Under the pieces are notes generated by a model that was given only the letters and a program-made list of their open reading frames with translations, was not told the DNA's origin and did no database searches. The translations under genes were made by a program, and so were the position numbers. A stretch of 19,141 bases of DNA, taken from JBKHDT01 sp049974825. Lineage in GTDB: Bacteria; Pseudomonadota; Gammaproteobacteria; Halothiobacillales; Halothiobacillaceae. This document shows, piece by piece, positions 1 through 5,757 of this stretch (positions are counted from its first letter, which is position 1; each line of letters starts with the position of its first letter). Location: positions 1 to 19,141 of the forward strand of contig JBNGDJ010000041.1 in the NCBI GenBank assembly GCA_049974825.1, written 5' to 3'.

Positions 1-12
1 CGCCATTGTGCG

Positions 13-64
13 GCAGGGCATCCGTGCCCTGCACGGGAAGGCCTGCATTCGTGCAGACCTTCCC
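13..64. repeat. Two tandem stable hairpins at the left edge
   Basis: Two back-to-back inverted repeats. The first is GCAGGGCA (13-20), loop TCCG, TGCCCTGC (25-32): a perfect 8-bp stem with a UNCG-type loop. The second is GGGAAGG (35-41), a C, CTGCA (43-47), loop TTCG, TGCAG (52-56), an A, CCTTCCC (58-64): 12 pairs with one C/A mismatch. Neither is followed by a T run on either strand, so a classical intrinsic terminator is not shown. They may end transcription of a gene lying left of the window, or be a REP-like palindromic element. The pairing is certain; the function is not. Confidence 0.6.
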
Positions 65-75
65 AAACCACCTGC

Positions 76-81
76 TACAAT
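76..81 (+). promoter_or_regulatory. Candidate sigma-70 -10 box for the amrB leader
   Basis: TACAAT matches the TATAAT consensus at 5 of 6 positions. No good -35 hexamer lies 16-18 nt upstream (best is about 3 of 6), so the box rests on the -10 alone. A start 6-8 nt downstream would fall at 87-89, exactly where the structured leader begins, which gives it some support. Confidence 0.35.
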
Positions 82-88
82 CAAGATT

Positions 89-166
89 AGCAGGCAAATC
101 GCTTCGCCACAGAAGGCGATGGCCGCAAAGCCTGGAAAGAGCGGCACGCGCCGGATACCGCCTGCT
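89..166 (+). promoter_or_regulatory. Candidate GEMM-I (cyclic-di-GMP-I-like) riboswitch aptamer
   Basis: Sequence blocks of the GEMM-I aptamer appear in order. GGCAAA is at 93-98. A hairpin follows (ATCGCTTC, loop GCCACA, GAAGGCGAT with one bulged G, 98-120). GGCCGCAAAGCC is at 121-132, against the family's GACGCAAAGCC. GG (134-135) could pair with the final CC of GCCGGATACC (150-159), which resembles the family's GCCGGGTTACC. The GGC of GGCAAA can pair with GCC at 130-132, as in the family. Ends AGCAGGC (89-95) and GCCTGCT (160-166) are perfectly complementary and offer an alternative closing stem. Departures: the first hairpin lacks a GAAA tetraloop and no CCTAA receptor is seen (these two usually come or go together), and the second arm is short. 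Ligand identity (c-di-GMP or cGAMP) cannot be read. A covariance-model search was not possible here. Confidence 0.42.
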
Positions 167-239
167 TCCCGGCTATTTCCTGCGCGTCCGCGTAAAGACC
201 GCGCAACGCCATTTCGGACCATGTGCCGGGAAGCCCGGC
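160..239 (+). promoter_or_regulatory. Candidate switching helix downstream of the aptamer-like RNA
   Basis: GCTTCCCGGC (164-173) is a perfect 10-nt reverse complement of GCCGGGAAGC (225-234). Its left strand overlaps GCCTGCT (160-166), which could close the aptamer-like domain. Its right strand overlaps a local hairpin GCCGGG/CCCGGC (225-230 with 234-239). These structures exclude one another, as expected of an expression platform. A further pair GTCCG (186-190)/CGGAC (215-219) lies inside. No U tract follows, so control by an intrinsic terminator is not evident; effects on translation or Rho are possible. The remaining leader to 373 holds another hairpin, GGGAGC (282-287)/GCTCCC (296-301), and no convincing separate gene. 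Confidence 0.35.
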
Positions 240-373
240 TGCCCTGCCGGAACGCACAGCGGGAGCCAGCGGGACAGGCTCGGGAGCATGACATCGCTCC
301 CACCCTCTCGGAGACACTGCCCGGGGTGGCACGTTCGATCACCGGACCACAACACCACGACGGGGGAAACACG

Positions 374-1177
374 ATGCCTCAGGTTCGTCCGACCGCTGTC
401 GCCGGGCTGTTCTACCCCGACGACCCCCAGACTTTGCAGCAGGCCGTGTCCGACCTGCTGGCCACCGCAGAAGCCTCGCCACTGCCCGTGGATGGAACGC
501 CACCCAAAGCGCTGATCGCACCTCATGCAGGCTACCCCTTTTCCGGGCCCGTGGCTGCCAGTGCCTACCGCTTGCTTGCACCGCTGCGCGGTCGCATCCG
601 CCGGGTCATCGTGATTGGCCCTTCCCATCGAGTCGCCTTCGCCGGACTGGCGGTGCCGACGGTCGATGCCTTCGACAGCCCGTTGGGCCGGGTGCCGGTC
701 GACCAGGAACTGGCAAGGCAGCTTGCGGCCCTGCCGAGCGTCCGGATGGACGATCTGCCTCATGCACAGGAGCATTCGCTGGAAGTGCAAATACCCTTCC
801 TGCAGGAGGTGCTTGGCGGGGGTTTCAGCCTGCTGCCAATCGTTGTGGGCAATGCCGCGCCGGAGGACGTGGCCGAGGTACTGCGCCAGGCCTGGACCGA
901 CCCGGATACCCTGTTGGTCGTCAGCACCGATCTGACCCACTTCCTCGACTACGACAGTGCCACCCGGATCGACCGGGTGACGTCGGATGCCATCCTGCGC
1001 ATGGACGGCGGCCGCATCCGGCCCGAGCATGCTTGCGGGTACCTGCCGCTGCAGGGGTTCCTGCAACTGGCGCGGGAGCGCGGCATGCAGGGAGAGATCC
1101 TGGACCTGCGCAACTCGGGCGACACGGCCGGACCGCGGGGAAGCGTGGTGGGATACGGTGCCTATGCCTTCCACTGA
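374..1177 (+). CDS. amrB: AmmeMemoRadiSam system protein B (Memo family)
   Basis: A 267-residue protein of the Memo family, which has the fold of LigB-type nonheme dioxygenases and in bacteria and archaea travels with AMMECR1 and a radical SAM protein. Its biochemical role is not settled. The N-terminus VAGLFYPDD is typical. Predicted metal-site residues are H51 (in APHAGYPFSG), H85 (in GPSHR) and C221 (in ACGYLPLQGF), matching the His, His and Cys site of human MEMO1. HSLEVQIPFLQ (134-144) and STDLTHF (184-190) are also family motifs. The reading frame stays open far upstream, but ATG 374 gives the canonical start and has GGGGGAA just before it. The stop overlaps amrA by 14 nt, suggesting coupled translation. 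The third partner, the radical SAM protein, is not in the window. Likely cytoplasmic, as no signal peptide is seen. Confidence 0.93.
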   Translation: MPQVRPTAVAGLFYPDDPQTLQQAVSDLLATAEASPLPVDGTPPKALIAPHAGYPFSGPVAASAYRLLAPLRGRIRRVIVIGPSHRVAFAGLAVPTVDAFDSPLGRVPVDQELARQLAALPSVRMDDLPHAQEHSLEVQIPFLQEVLGGGFSLLPIVVGNAAPEDVAEVLRQAWTDPDTLLVVSTDLTHFLDYDSATRIDRVTSDAILRMDGGRIRPEHACGYLPLQGFLQLARERGMQGEILDLRNSGDTAGPRGSVVGYGAYAFH

Positions 1178-1778
1178 CCGCAGTGAAGAGTCCCTCGATC
1201 AACTCCCGGCGCTGGCCCGGGCAGCCATCGGTGCAAGGCTTGCGGACCGGCAGGTGACGGCCGAGAGCCTGTTGCCCGAGAACCCGCCAACGCGCTGGCA
1301 AGACCCCGGGGCCAGCTTTGTCACCCTGCACAAGCAAGACCGCTTGCGCGGCTGCATCGGATCGCTCGAGGCCCGCCGCCCCCTGGGCCTGGATGTGATT
1401 CACAACGCGTTCGATGCAGCCTTTCGCGATCCGCGCTTCCCGCCATTGATGGCGGAAGAACTGCCCCAGCTGAGCCTCTTGGTCTCTGTACTGGGCCCAA
1501 TGACGCCCATGGCAATCCAGGATGCCGCCGAGCTGCGCCAGCAATTGACTCCTGGCCGTGACGGACTGGTCATCGCAACACCGGATGGCGCGAGCCAGGC
1601 CACCTTCCTGCCCTCGGTATGGCAACAGCTTCCCGAACCAGAAAACTTCGTTGGCCAGCTCTTGCGCAAGGCGGGTCTGCCGGCCGACTATTCCGGCCCG
1701 CTGAAGGCCTGGCGATACCCGGTGACCGAACACCATGAAGCAGCCCAACCGGAAGCTGGGCAAGATCCGGCAACCTGA
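1164..1778 (+). CDS. amrA: AmmeMemoRadiSam system protein A (AMMECR1 domain)
   Basis: A 204-residue AMMECR1-domain protein. The family hallmark LRGCIGS lies at 61-67, with C64 the conserved cysteine. FRDPRFPPL follows, and FLPSVWQQLPEPENF near residues 150-165 is the second signature. No signal peptide or membrane segment is seen. The family's activity is not established; it is found next to, or fused with, Memo and radical SAM proteins, which suggests a shared pathway. The ATG lies inside the end of amrB (14-nt overlap, different frame), so its translation is probably coupled to amrB. The last 15 or so residues are polar and probably flexible. Family assignment is secure; function is unknown. 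Confidence 0.92.
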   Translation: MPSTDRSEESLDQLPALARAAIGARLADRQVTAESLLPENPPTRWQDPGASFVTLHKQDRLRGCIGSLEARRPLGLDVIHNAFDAAFRDPRFPPLMAEELPQLSLLVSVLGPMTPMAIQDAAELRQQLTPGRDGLVIATPDGASQATFLPSVWQQLPEPENFVGQLLRKAGLPADYSGPLKAWRYPVTEHHEAAQPEAGQDPAT

Positions 1779-1814
1779 TCCGCGCGCATTGAGCCGACTG
1801 GCAGGACGACCCGA

Positions 1815-2561
1815 ATGAATCATCAACCCGCGGGAAACTCCCGTCCGGTGCACAGCGGACAGCGCGGCGTCCACGAGGGCCTCGCTCAACGACTGACGCG
1901 TCATCTGCAGCAGCCGTTCCGCCGTCCCTATGCCGCACACAGCCTCGAAGCCTTTGCTTTTGCCCGGAATTTCGTGGAGGCACATGGCGGCCCGCTGATT
2001 TTCGACTCGGGCTGCGGCGTGGGCGACAGCACCCGGATGATTGCCGAACGCTTTGAAGATCACCTCGTGCTTGGTCTGGACCGATCCGCGGATCGTCTGG
2101 GCCGCAAGCGTCCGCCACTGCCGCCCAATGCCCGGCTGATCCGCGCCGACCTGGTCGACTTCTGGCGCCTGGCCCGGGCCGCTGGATGGAACCCAGCCCG
2201 CCACTTCCTGCTCTACCCCAACCCCTACCCCAAGGCCGGGCAACTCAACAAGCGTTTTCATGGACACCCGGTCTTTCCCGACCTGGTCGCCCTGGGCGGG
2301 CGATTCGAATGCCGCAGCAACTGGCGGACCTACCTTGAGGAAATGAACCTGGCATTGAAAATGCTAGATCATCAGGGCGCCCTGGGGCCAGTCCCGGAGT
2401 GCCCGGCAATCAGCACGGCTTTCGAACGCAAGTACCGTGCGAGCGGTCATGAACTCTGGCAGCTGGTTGCCGATCTCGGTCCAGGAAAGCCACCGGCAAA
2501 GGAAGAGCGTAATGGCGCGGCTCCGGGTCCGGAAACAACACCGCAGAACGCTTGCAGATGA
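1815..2561 (+). CDS. TrmB-like SAM-dependent methyltransferase (divergent)
   Basis: A 248-residue class I SAM-dependent methyltransferase related to tRNA (guanine-46-N7) methyltransferase TrmB. The SAM-binding motif I is IFDSGCGVGDST (62-73), followed by the acidic strand end GLDRSADRL (87-95). The TrmB-like block reads LYPNPYPKAGQLNKRF (133-148), and RSNW (167-170) sits where canonical TrmB has ATDW. A late FERKYRASG block also fits the family. The usual FPDPWPK and ATDW aspartates are asparagines here, so it is probably a paralog with changed substrate or activity rather than the housekeeping TrmB. About 55 N-terminal residues precede motif I and a low-complexity Pro/Gly-rich tail follows. 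It starts 36 nt after amrA, so it could be the third gene of that operon. The substrate cannot be told from sequence. Confidence 0.8.
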   Translation: MNHQPAGNSRPVHSGQRGVHEGLAQRLTRHLQQPFRRPYAAHSLEAFAFARNFVEAHGGPLIFDSGCGVGDSTRMIAERFEDHLVLGLDRSADRLGRKRPPLPPNARLIRADLVDFWRLARAAGWNPARHFLLYPNPYPKAGQLNKRFHGHPVFPDLVALGGRFECRSNWRTYLEEMNLALKMLDHQGALGPVPECPAISTAFERKYRASGHELWQLVADLGPGKPPAKEERNGAAPGPETTPQNACR

Positions 2562-2739
2562 ACCGCATGATTTGTGCGGTCAAGGCAAGACAGGTGCCAG
2601 CGGAAAATACCCCGGGCGCGTCGCCGGCAGAGGCGGCAAGGGCGAGAAGCCGGGGTATCGCGCCCATAAAAGCTCATAATACAGCGTGCTGCCGAGGCCA
2701 GCCCCGGGCGCCGGTACAGATTGCAAGAGTGACACCACG

Positions 2740-3924
2740 ATGTTTACCCGACCCAGCATCCTCAGAAACCTGCTCCTGTCGTTTATCGGCTTCGGCCTGG
2801 CGATGGGCGCCATTTTCCCGGTTTTCGCCCAGTTCTTCGTGGAGTGGAAGCCCGGCATGCTTCTGCCCTTTGTGGTCTCCTGCCTCGTGGCTGGGCTGAT
2901 GATCGGGCTGATCAACTACACCATCCTTCGACTGGTCCTGCTCAGGCGCCTGCGGCGAATTGCCGACGTCAACCAGGCGATCACGCAAAACGATCTGACC
3001 CATCGCTGCAATATTCAGAGTCATGACCTGATCGGGGACCTGATTGCCAGCTTCAACCAGATGACCGAAAACCTGCGCGGCATGATCGGGCAAATCCACG
3101 ACAACACCCGGCAGCTCTCCGACTCTTCGGACAGCCTCGTGGGCGTGGTCACGCAGACCAGCGACCGCCAGGCGCGTCAACAGGAGGCAACCCGCGAAGT
3201 GGTCCAGGACATGGAGCAGATCGTCGAAAGCATCCGTGAAGTGGCCGAAAACACGCGCCAGGCCGCCGGTGCCGCCAGCGAGGCACGGGCGGAGGCGGCG
3301 GACGGCAACCGAACGGCCGGCGACGCCATGCAATCCATTGCGGCGCTCTCCGACCAGATGGGCAGCGTGGCGGGTGCCATCGACAAGGTCCGGGCCGAGA
3401 ATGACAACATTCACGCCGTGCTTGACGTGATCGGGGAAATCAGCGAACAGACCAACCTGCTCGCCCTCAACGCGGCGATCGAGGCAGCCCGCGCCGGGGA
3501 AAACGGCCGCGGGTTTGCGGTCGTCGCCGACGAGGTCCGCAAGCTTGCCAGCCGCAGCCAGACTTCCGCCAAACAGATCAAGGAAATGCTTGCCCGGCTG
3601 AACACCGAGGTCCAGCAGGCGGTCAATATCATGACGGAGGCCAGCACCCAGGTGACAGACAGCGAGGACCGCGTCCGTCGGGCATCCGACGTTCTGGCTG
3701 GAATCTCCACATCGGCGGACGGAATCGAACAGATGAACCGGCGCATTGCCGAAAACGTGGATCGCCAGCGCCAGCTGACCGAGCACATCAACCACAATAT
3801 CAACGCCATCAACGACAATAGCAGCGAGAGTGCGGCCGAGATGCAGGCTGCCCGTCATTCCACCGGCGAGCTGGCCGGAATCAGCGAACAGCTCAGGAAC
3901 CTGGTCGGCCGATTCCGGCTTTGA
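2740..3924 (+). CDS. Methyl-accepting chemotaxis protein with minimal periplasmic region
   Basis: A 394-residue chemoreceptor. Two hydrophobic segments, about 10-34 and 40-68, are separated by only EWKPG, so there is essentially no periplasmic ligand-binding domain. A HAMP-like region follows (about 68-120: RRLRRIADVNQAITQNDLTH). The long coiled-coil signalling domain has its hairpin tip at EQTNLLALNAAIEAARAGE, then RGFAVVADEVRKLA (roughly 235-272), the site that contacts CheW and CheA. No C-terminal pentapeptide tether for CheR/CheB is present. It probably senses a membrane, redox or cytoplasmic cue, or works through a partner. ATG 2740 was preferred over an upstream GTG (2686) because it places the first helix near the N-terminus; AAGAGTGA upstream is a modest ribosome site. 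No che or flagellar genes are nearby. It converges on truC with a 42-bp gap. Confidence 0.9.
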   Translation: MFTRPSILRNLLLSFIGFGLAMGAIFPVFAQFFVEWKPGMLLPFVVSCLVAGLMIGLINYTILRLVLLRRLRRIADVNQAITQNDLTHRCNIQSHDLIGDLIASFNQMTENLRGMIGQIHDNTRQLSDSSDSLVGVVTQTSDRQARQQEATREVVQDMEQIVESIREVAENTRQAAGAASEARAEAADGNRTAGDAMQSIAALSDQMGSVAGAIDKVRAENDNIHAVLDVIGEISEQTNLLALNAAIEAARAGENGRGFAVVADEVRKLASRSQTSAKQIKEMLARLNTEVQQAVNIMTEASTQVTDSEDRVRRASDVLAGISTSADGIEQMNRRIAENVDRQRQLTEHINHNINAINDNSSESAAEMQAARHSTGELAGISEQLRNLVGRFRL

Positions 3925-3966
3925 GCCCGCCCGGCGGTTTCCACGCGCCCGACCAATCACGTTCGA

Positions 3967-4761
3967 TCAGCAGTGCGCCCCCGCCATGAACGCCTCGGGA
4001 TCGCCTGAAAGCGCGGACGGGAAAATCTCCAGCGCACGAGAAAAGCTCGACTCCAGAGGGGCCTGCAATGTCAGCGGCTGACGGGTGATCGGGTGGACGA
4101 GCGACAGGCGCAGGGCGGCCAGCATCAGCCGGGACTGGCCGAAACGTTCGGCAAAGTAACGATTTTGCCGGGTACGCCCGTAGGTCGTGTCCCCGATGAT
4201 CGGGTGGCCGACATGCTGCATATGGCGGCGCAATTGGTGCTTTCGGCCGGTCTGCGGCTTCAGGCATACCAGGCTGTACCGACTTGTCGGATAAGTCTCG
4301 ACAAATTCGGGAATCTCGGTCGTCGCCAGAAGCCGATAGTCGGTGACCGCCTCGCGTTCCGGCCGCTCAAGCCCGCGTTCTCGCCGGTCTGCCGGGCGCT
4401 CGCGCAAAGGCTTGTCAATTCGACCGGCCTCGCCAATCCAGCCACGTACAAGCGCCACGTAATGCTTTTCGACCTGGCCGGCCATAAAGGCTTGTCCAAG
4501 CGCGCTTGCGGTCTGCGGATCCCGGGCAAAAAGCAGCAGCCCCGAAGTGGGCCGGTCAAGGCGATGAACCGGATAGACATGCCGGCCACCATCCAGCGCC
4601 CGGGCGTACTGCAGGGCGAATTCGGTCTCGTGTCGATCCACCGCGCTGCGATGCAGCAAAAGGCCGGCAGGCTTGTGCACGGCCAGCAGCCATTCGTCGC
4701 CGTAGACTGCCTGCAGGGGATTGTGCCGCTGTCCTGTCGACAGCTCGTCAGGCGTCGTCAT
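3967..4761 (-). CDS. truC: tRNA pseudouridine(65) synthase TruC
   Basis: A 264-residue RluA-family pseudouridine synthase. The catalytic block HRLDRPTSG places the active-site Asp at D69. The N-terminal YGDEWLLAVHKPAGLLLHRS and the later KPQTGRKHQLRRHMQHVGHP followed by IIGD, together with RQNR and FGQSRLMLAA, closely resemble E. coli TruC, which makes pseudouridine 65 in tRNA-Ile and tRNA-Asp. RluA-family relatives acting on rRNA are the alternative, but the short form without an S4 domain and these motifs favour TruC. The ATG overlaps the end of the upstream amidotransferase gene by 14 nt, so the two are probably co-translated. The gene is convergent with the chemotaxis gene; I see no clear intrinsic terminator in the 42-bp gap. 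Confidence 0.92.
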   Translation of the reverse strand: MTTPDELSTGQRHNPLQAVYGDEWLLAVHKPAGLLLHRSAVDRHETEFALQYARALDGGRHVYPVHRLDRPTSGLLLFARDPQTASALGQAFMAGQVEKHYVALVRGWIGEAGRIDKPLRERPADRRERGLERPEREAVTDYRLLATTEIPEFVETYPTSRYSLVCLKPQTGRKHQLRRHMQHVGHPIIGDTTYGRTRQNRYFAERFGQSRLMLAALRLSLVHPITRQPLTLQAPLESSFSRALEIFPSALSGDPEAFMAGAHC

Positions 4762-5470
4762 CCGGGTTCCGAAACATCAGTTGGCCGAAGCGCCTGAGCA
4801 AGGCCCGGGAGTTTGGCGTTTCCCGGACCGCCGCGGCCAGCTCGGCCGGATCCTGTCCTTGAGCCGAAAGTTGAGGCGCGAGCGCGTCCACATAGGCACG
4901 CATGGCGGCGGCGTCAAATTCAGGATGAAACTGCAGCCCCCAGGCCCGGCGCCCGACCCGAAAAGCATGGTTGGGCTCGAAGTCGTTTTGCGCCAGGCGC
5001 ACCGCGCCCGGTGGCAGGGTCCGGACGGTCTGGCTGTGCACCACGTTGGCGCGAAAAGTCGCCGGCATGCCCTGAAACAGCCTGTCTTCCCCGGCCGCAG
5101 CAAGACACTGCACCGATACGGTGCCCAGTTCTCGTCCACCGGGATGGTCGATGACCTCTCCACCGAGCGCGTGCGCCAGCAGCTGATGCCCGTAGCAGAT
5201 CCCCAACACTGGCACATCGCGATCCACCAGATCGGCCAGCCAGCGCGCCGTCCGTTCGCTCCATTCGGCCCGGTCGGTCACCATGGCGTTCGAGCCGGTC
5301 ACGATTGCCCCGGCCGTCTCGCCAACCGCCGGCAGAGCCTCCCCCGCCCGCGGGTCGACGGTCACCGCGGGCTGCTCCAGTGCCTCGGCGACCCAGTCCT
5401 CGAACCCGCCCAGTTGCTGCGCAACGGATTCGTACGGCTCCCCCAGTCTGACGATGAACAGTCTTTTCAT
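4748..5470 (-). CDS. Class I glutamine amidotransferase domain protein
   Basis: A 240-residue stand-alone class I glutamine amidotransferase, related to the glutaminase domain of GMP synthase (YfeJ-like proteins). The nucleophile elbow GICYGHQLLAHALGG gives C92, and LQFHPEFD gives H182 and E184, so the catalytic triad is complete. It should release ammonia from glutamine, but no synthase partner is encoded beside it, and the acceptor substrate (perhaps a gamma-glutamyl compound or nucleotide) cannot be inferred. ATG 5470 was chosen because it gives the family N-terminus and is preceded by GAGGG; the frame runs further upstream to 5584 but into the terminator of the tRNA gene. It is the first gene of a pair with truC. 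Confidence 0.85.
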   Translation of the reverse strand: MKRLFIVRLGEPYESVAQQLGGFEDWVAEALEQPAVTVDPRAGEALPAVGETAGAIVTGSNAMVTDRAEWSERTARWLADLVDRDVPVLGICYGHQLLAHALGGEVIDHPGGRELGTVSVQCLAAAGEDRLFQGMPATFRANVVHSQTVRTLPPGAVRLAQNDFEPNHAFRVGRRAWGLQFHPEFDAAAMRAYVDALAPQLSAQGQDPAELAAAVRETPNSRALLRRFGQLMFRNPDDDA

Positions 5471-5561
5471 GGCCTGACCCTCGGAAGGATGACGGCGGTT
5501 CGCCGCGACCCGCAAATCAACGCAGGATGTATGCCGGAACGTATGCGACGACGACAGACAC

Positions 5562-5588
5562 AAAAAAAACCCGTTGAAAATCAACGGG
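5562..5588 (-). terminator. Rho-independent terminator of tRNA-Ser
   Basis: On the minus strand an 8-bp stem CCCGTTGA, loop TTT, TCAACGGG (stem arms 5588-5581 and 5577-5570) is followed at once by eight T residues (5569-5562). It lies 13 nt after the CCA end of tRNA-Ser and before the amidotransferase gene, so it ends the tRNA transcript. On the plus strand there is no uninterrupted T run. Confidence 0.9.
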
Positions 5589-5601
5589 CTAAAAAATATT
5601 T

Positions 5602-5692
5602 TGGCGGAGAGAGAGGGATTCGAACCCTCGATACGGGGTTACCGTATACACACTTTCCAGGCGTGCGCCTTCAACCACTCGGCCACCTCTCC
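5602..5692 (-). tRNA. tRNA-Ser(GGA)
   Basis: On the minus strand a 91-nt class II tRNA starts GGAGAGG at 5692 and ends with the paired CCTCTCC arm, discriminator G and an encoded CCA (5604-5602). The D-arm carries GCCGAGTGGTTGAAGGC. The anticodon loop is CT-GGA-AA within the stem CACGC/GTGTG, so it reads UCC and UCU serine codons. A long variable arm (around ACGGTAACCCCGT) confirms the serine type, and the T-loop is GGTTCGAATCC. The gene has its own promoter and terminator. Confidence 0.97.
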
Positions 5693-5727
5693 GCGGTGCC
5701 ATCGGCCTTCCCTGCCGTGGGGCGCGC

Positions 5728-5757
5728 ATTATAAACCTGCCCCGTGAAAAAATTCAA
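5728..5757 (-). promoter_or_regulatory. Promoter of tRNA-Ser, with GC-rich discriminator
   Basis: On the minus strand TTGAAT (5757-5752), an 18-nt spacer and a perfect TATAAT (5733-5728) are followed by GCGCGCCCC. Such a GC-rich discriminator is typical of stable-RNA promoters subject to stringent (ppGpp/DksA) control. The -35 overlaps the last codons of rlmD. Confidence 0.75.

Noticed and set aside
91..240. Cobalamin or fluoride riboswitch, suggested by GGCGATGG and GCCGGGAAGCCCGGCTGCC
   Set aside because: The other conserved blocks of those classes (B12 box; the fluoride pseudoknot sequence) are missing, whereas several GEMM-I blocks occur together in order.
225..301. Hairpins in the amrB leader as intrinsic terminators
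   Set aside because: GCCGGG/CCCGGC and GGGAGC/GCTCCC form stems but no T run follows either.
8..373. In-frame N-terminal extension of amrB back to position 8, which would make a 389-residue protein
   Set aside because: The extra residues resemble nothing in the Memo family, the canonical start VAGLFYPDD follows ATG 374 with a GGGGGAA site, and the region is better explained as structured leader RNA.
921..2267. Long open frame on the minus strand opposite amrB, amrA and the methyltransferase gene
   Set aside because: Its translation is Arg/Gly/Ala/Pro-rich with no recognisable domain, and it lies opposite three well-supported genes; open antisense frames are expected at this GC content.
2562..2739. 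Hairpin ACCGCA/TGCGGT (2562-2580) and a CATAAT box (2675-2680) before the chemotaxis gene
   Set aside because: The hairpin has no T tract, and the box has no -35 partner at proper spacing nor a sigma-28 match, so neither a terminator nor a promoter is supported well enough to list.
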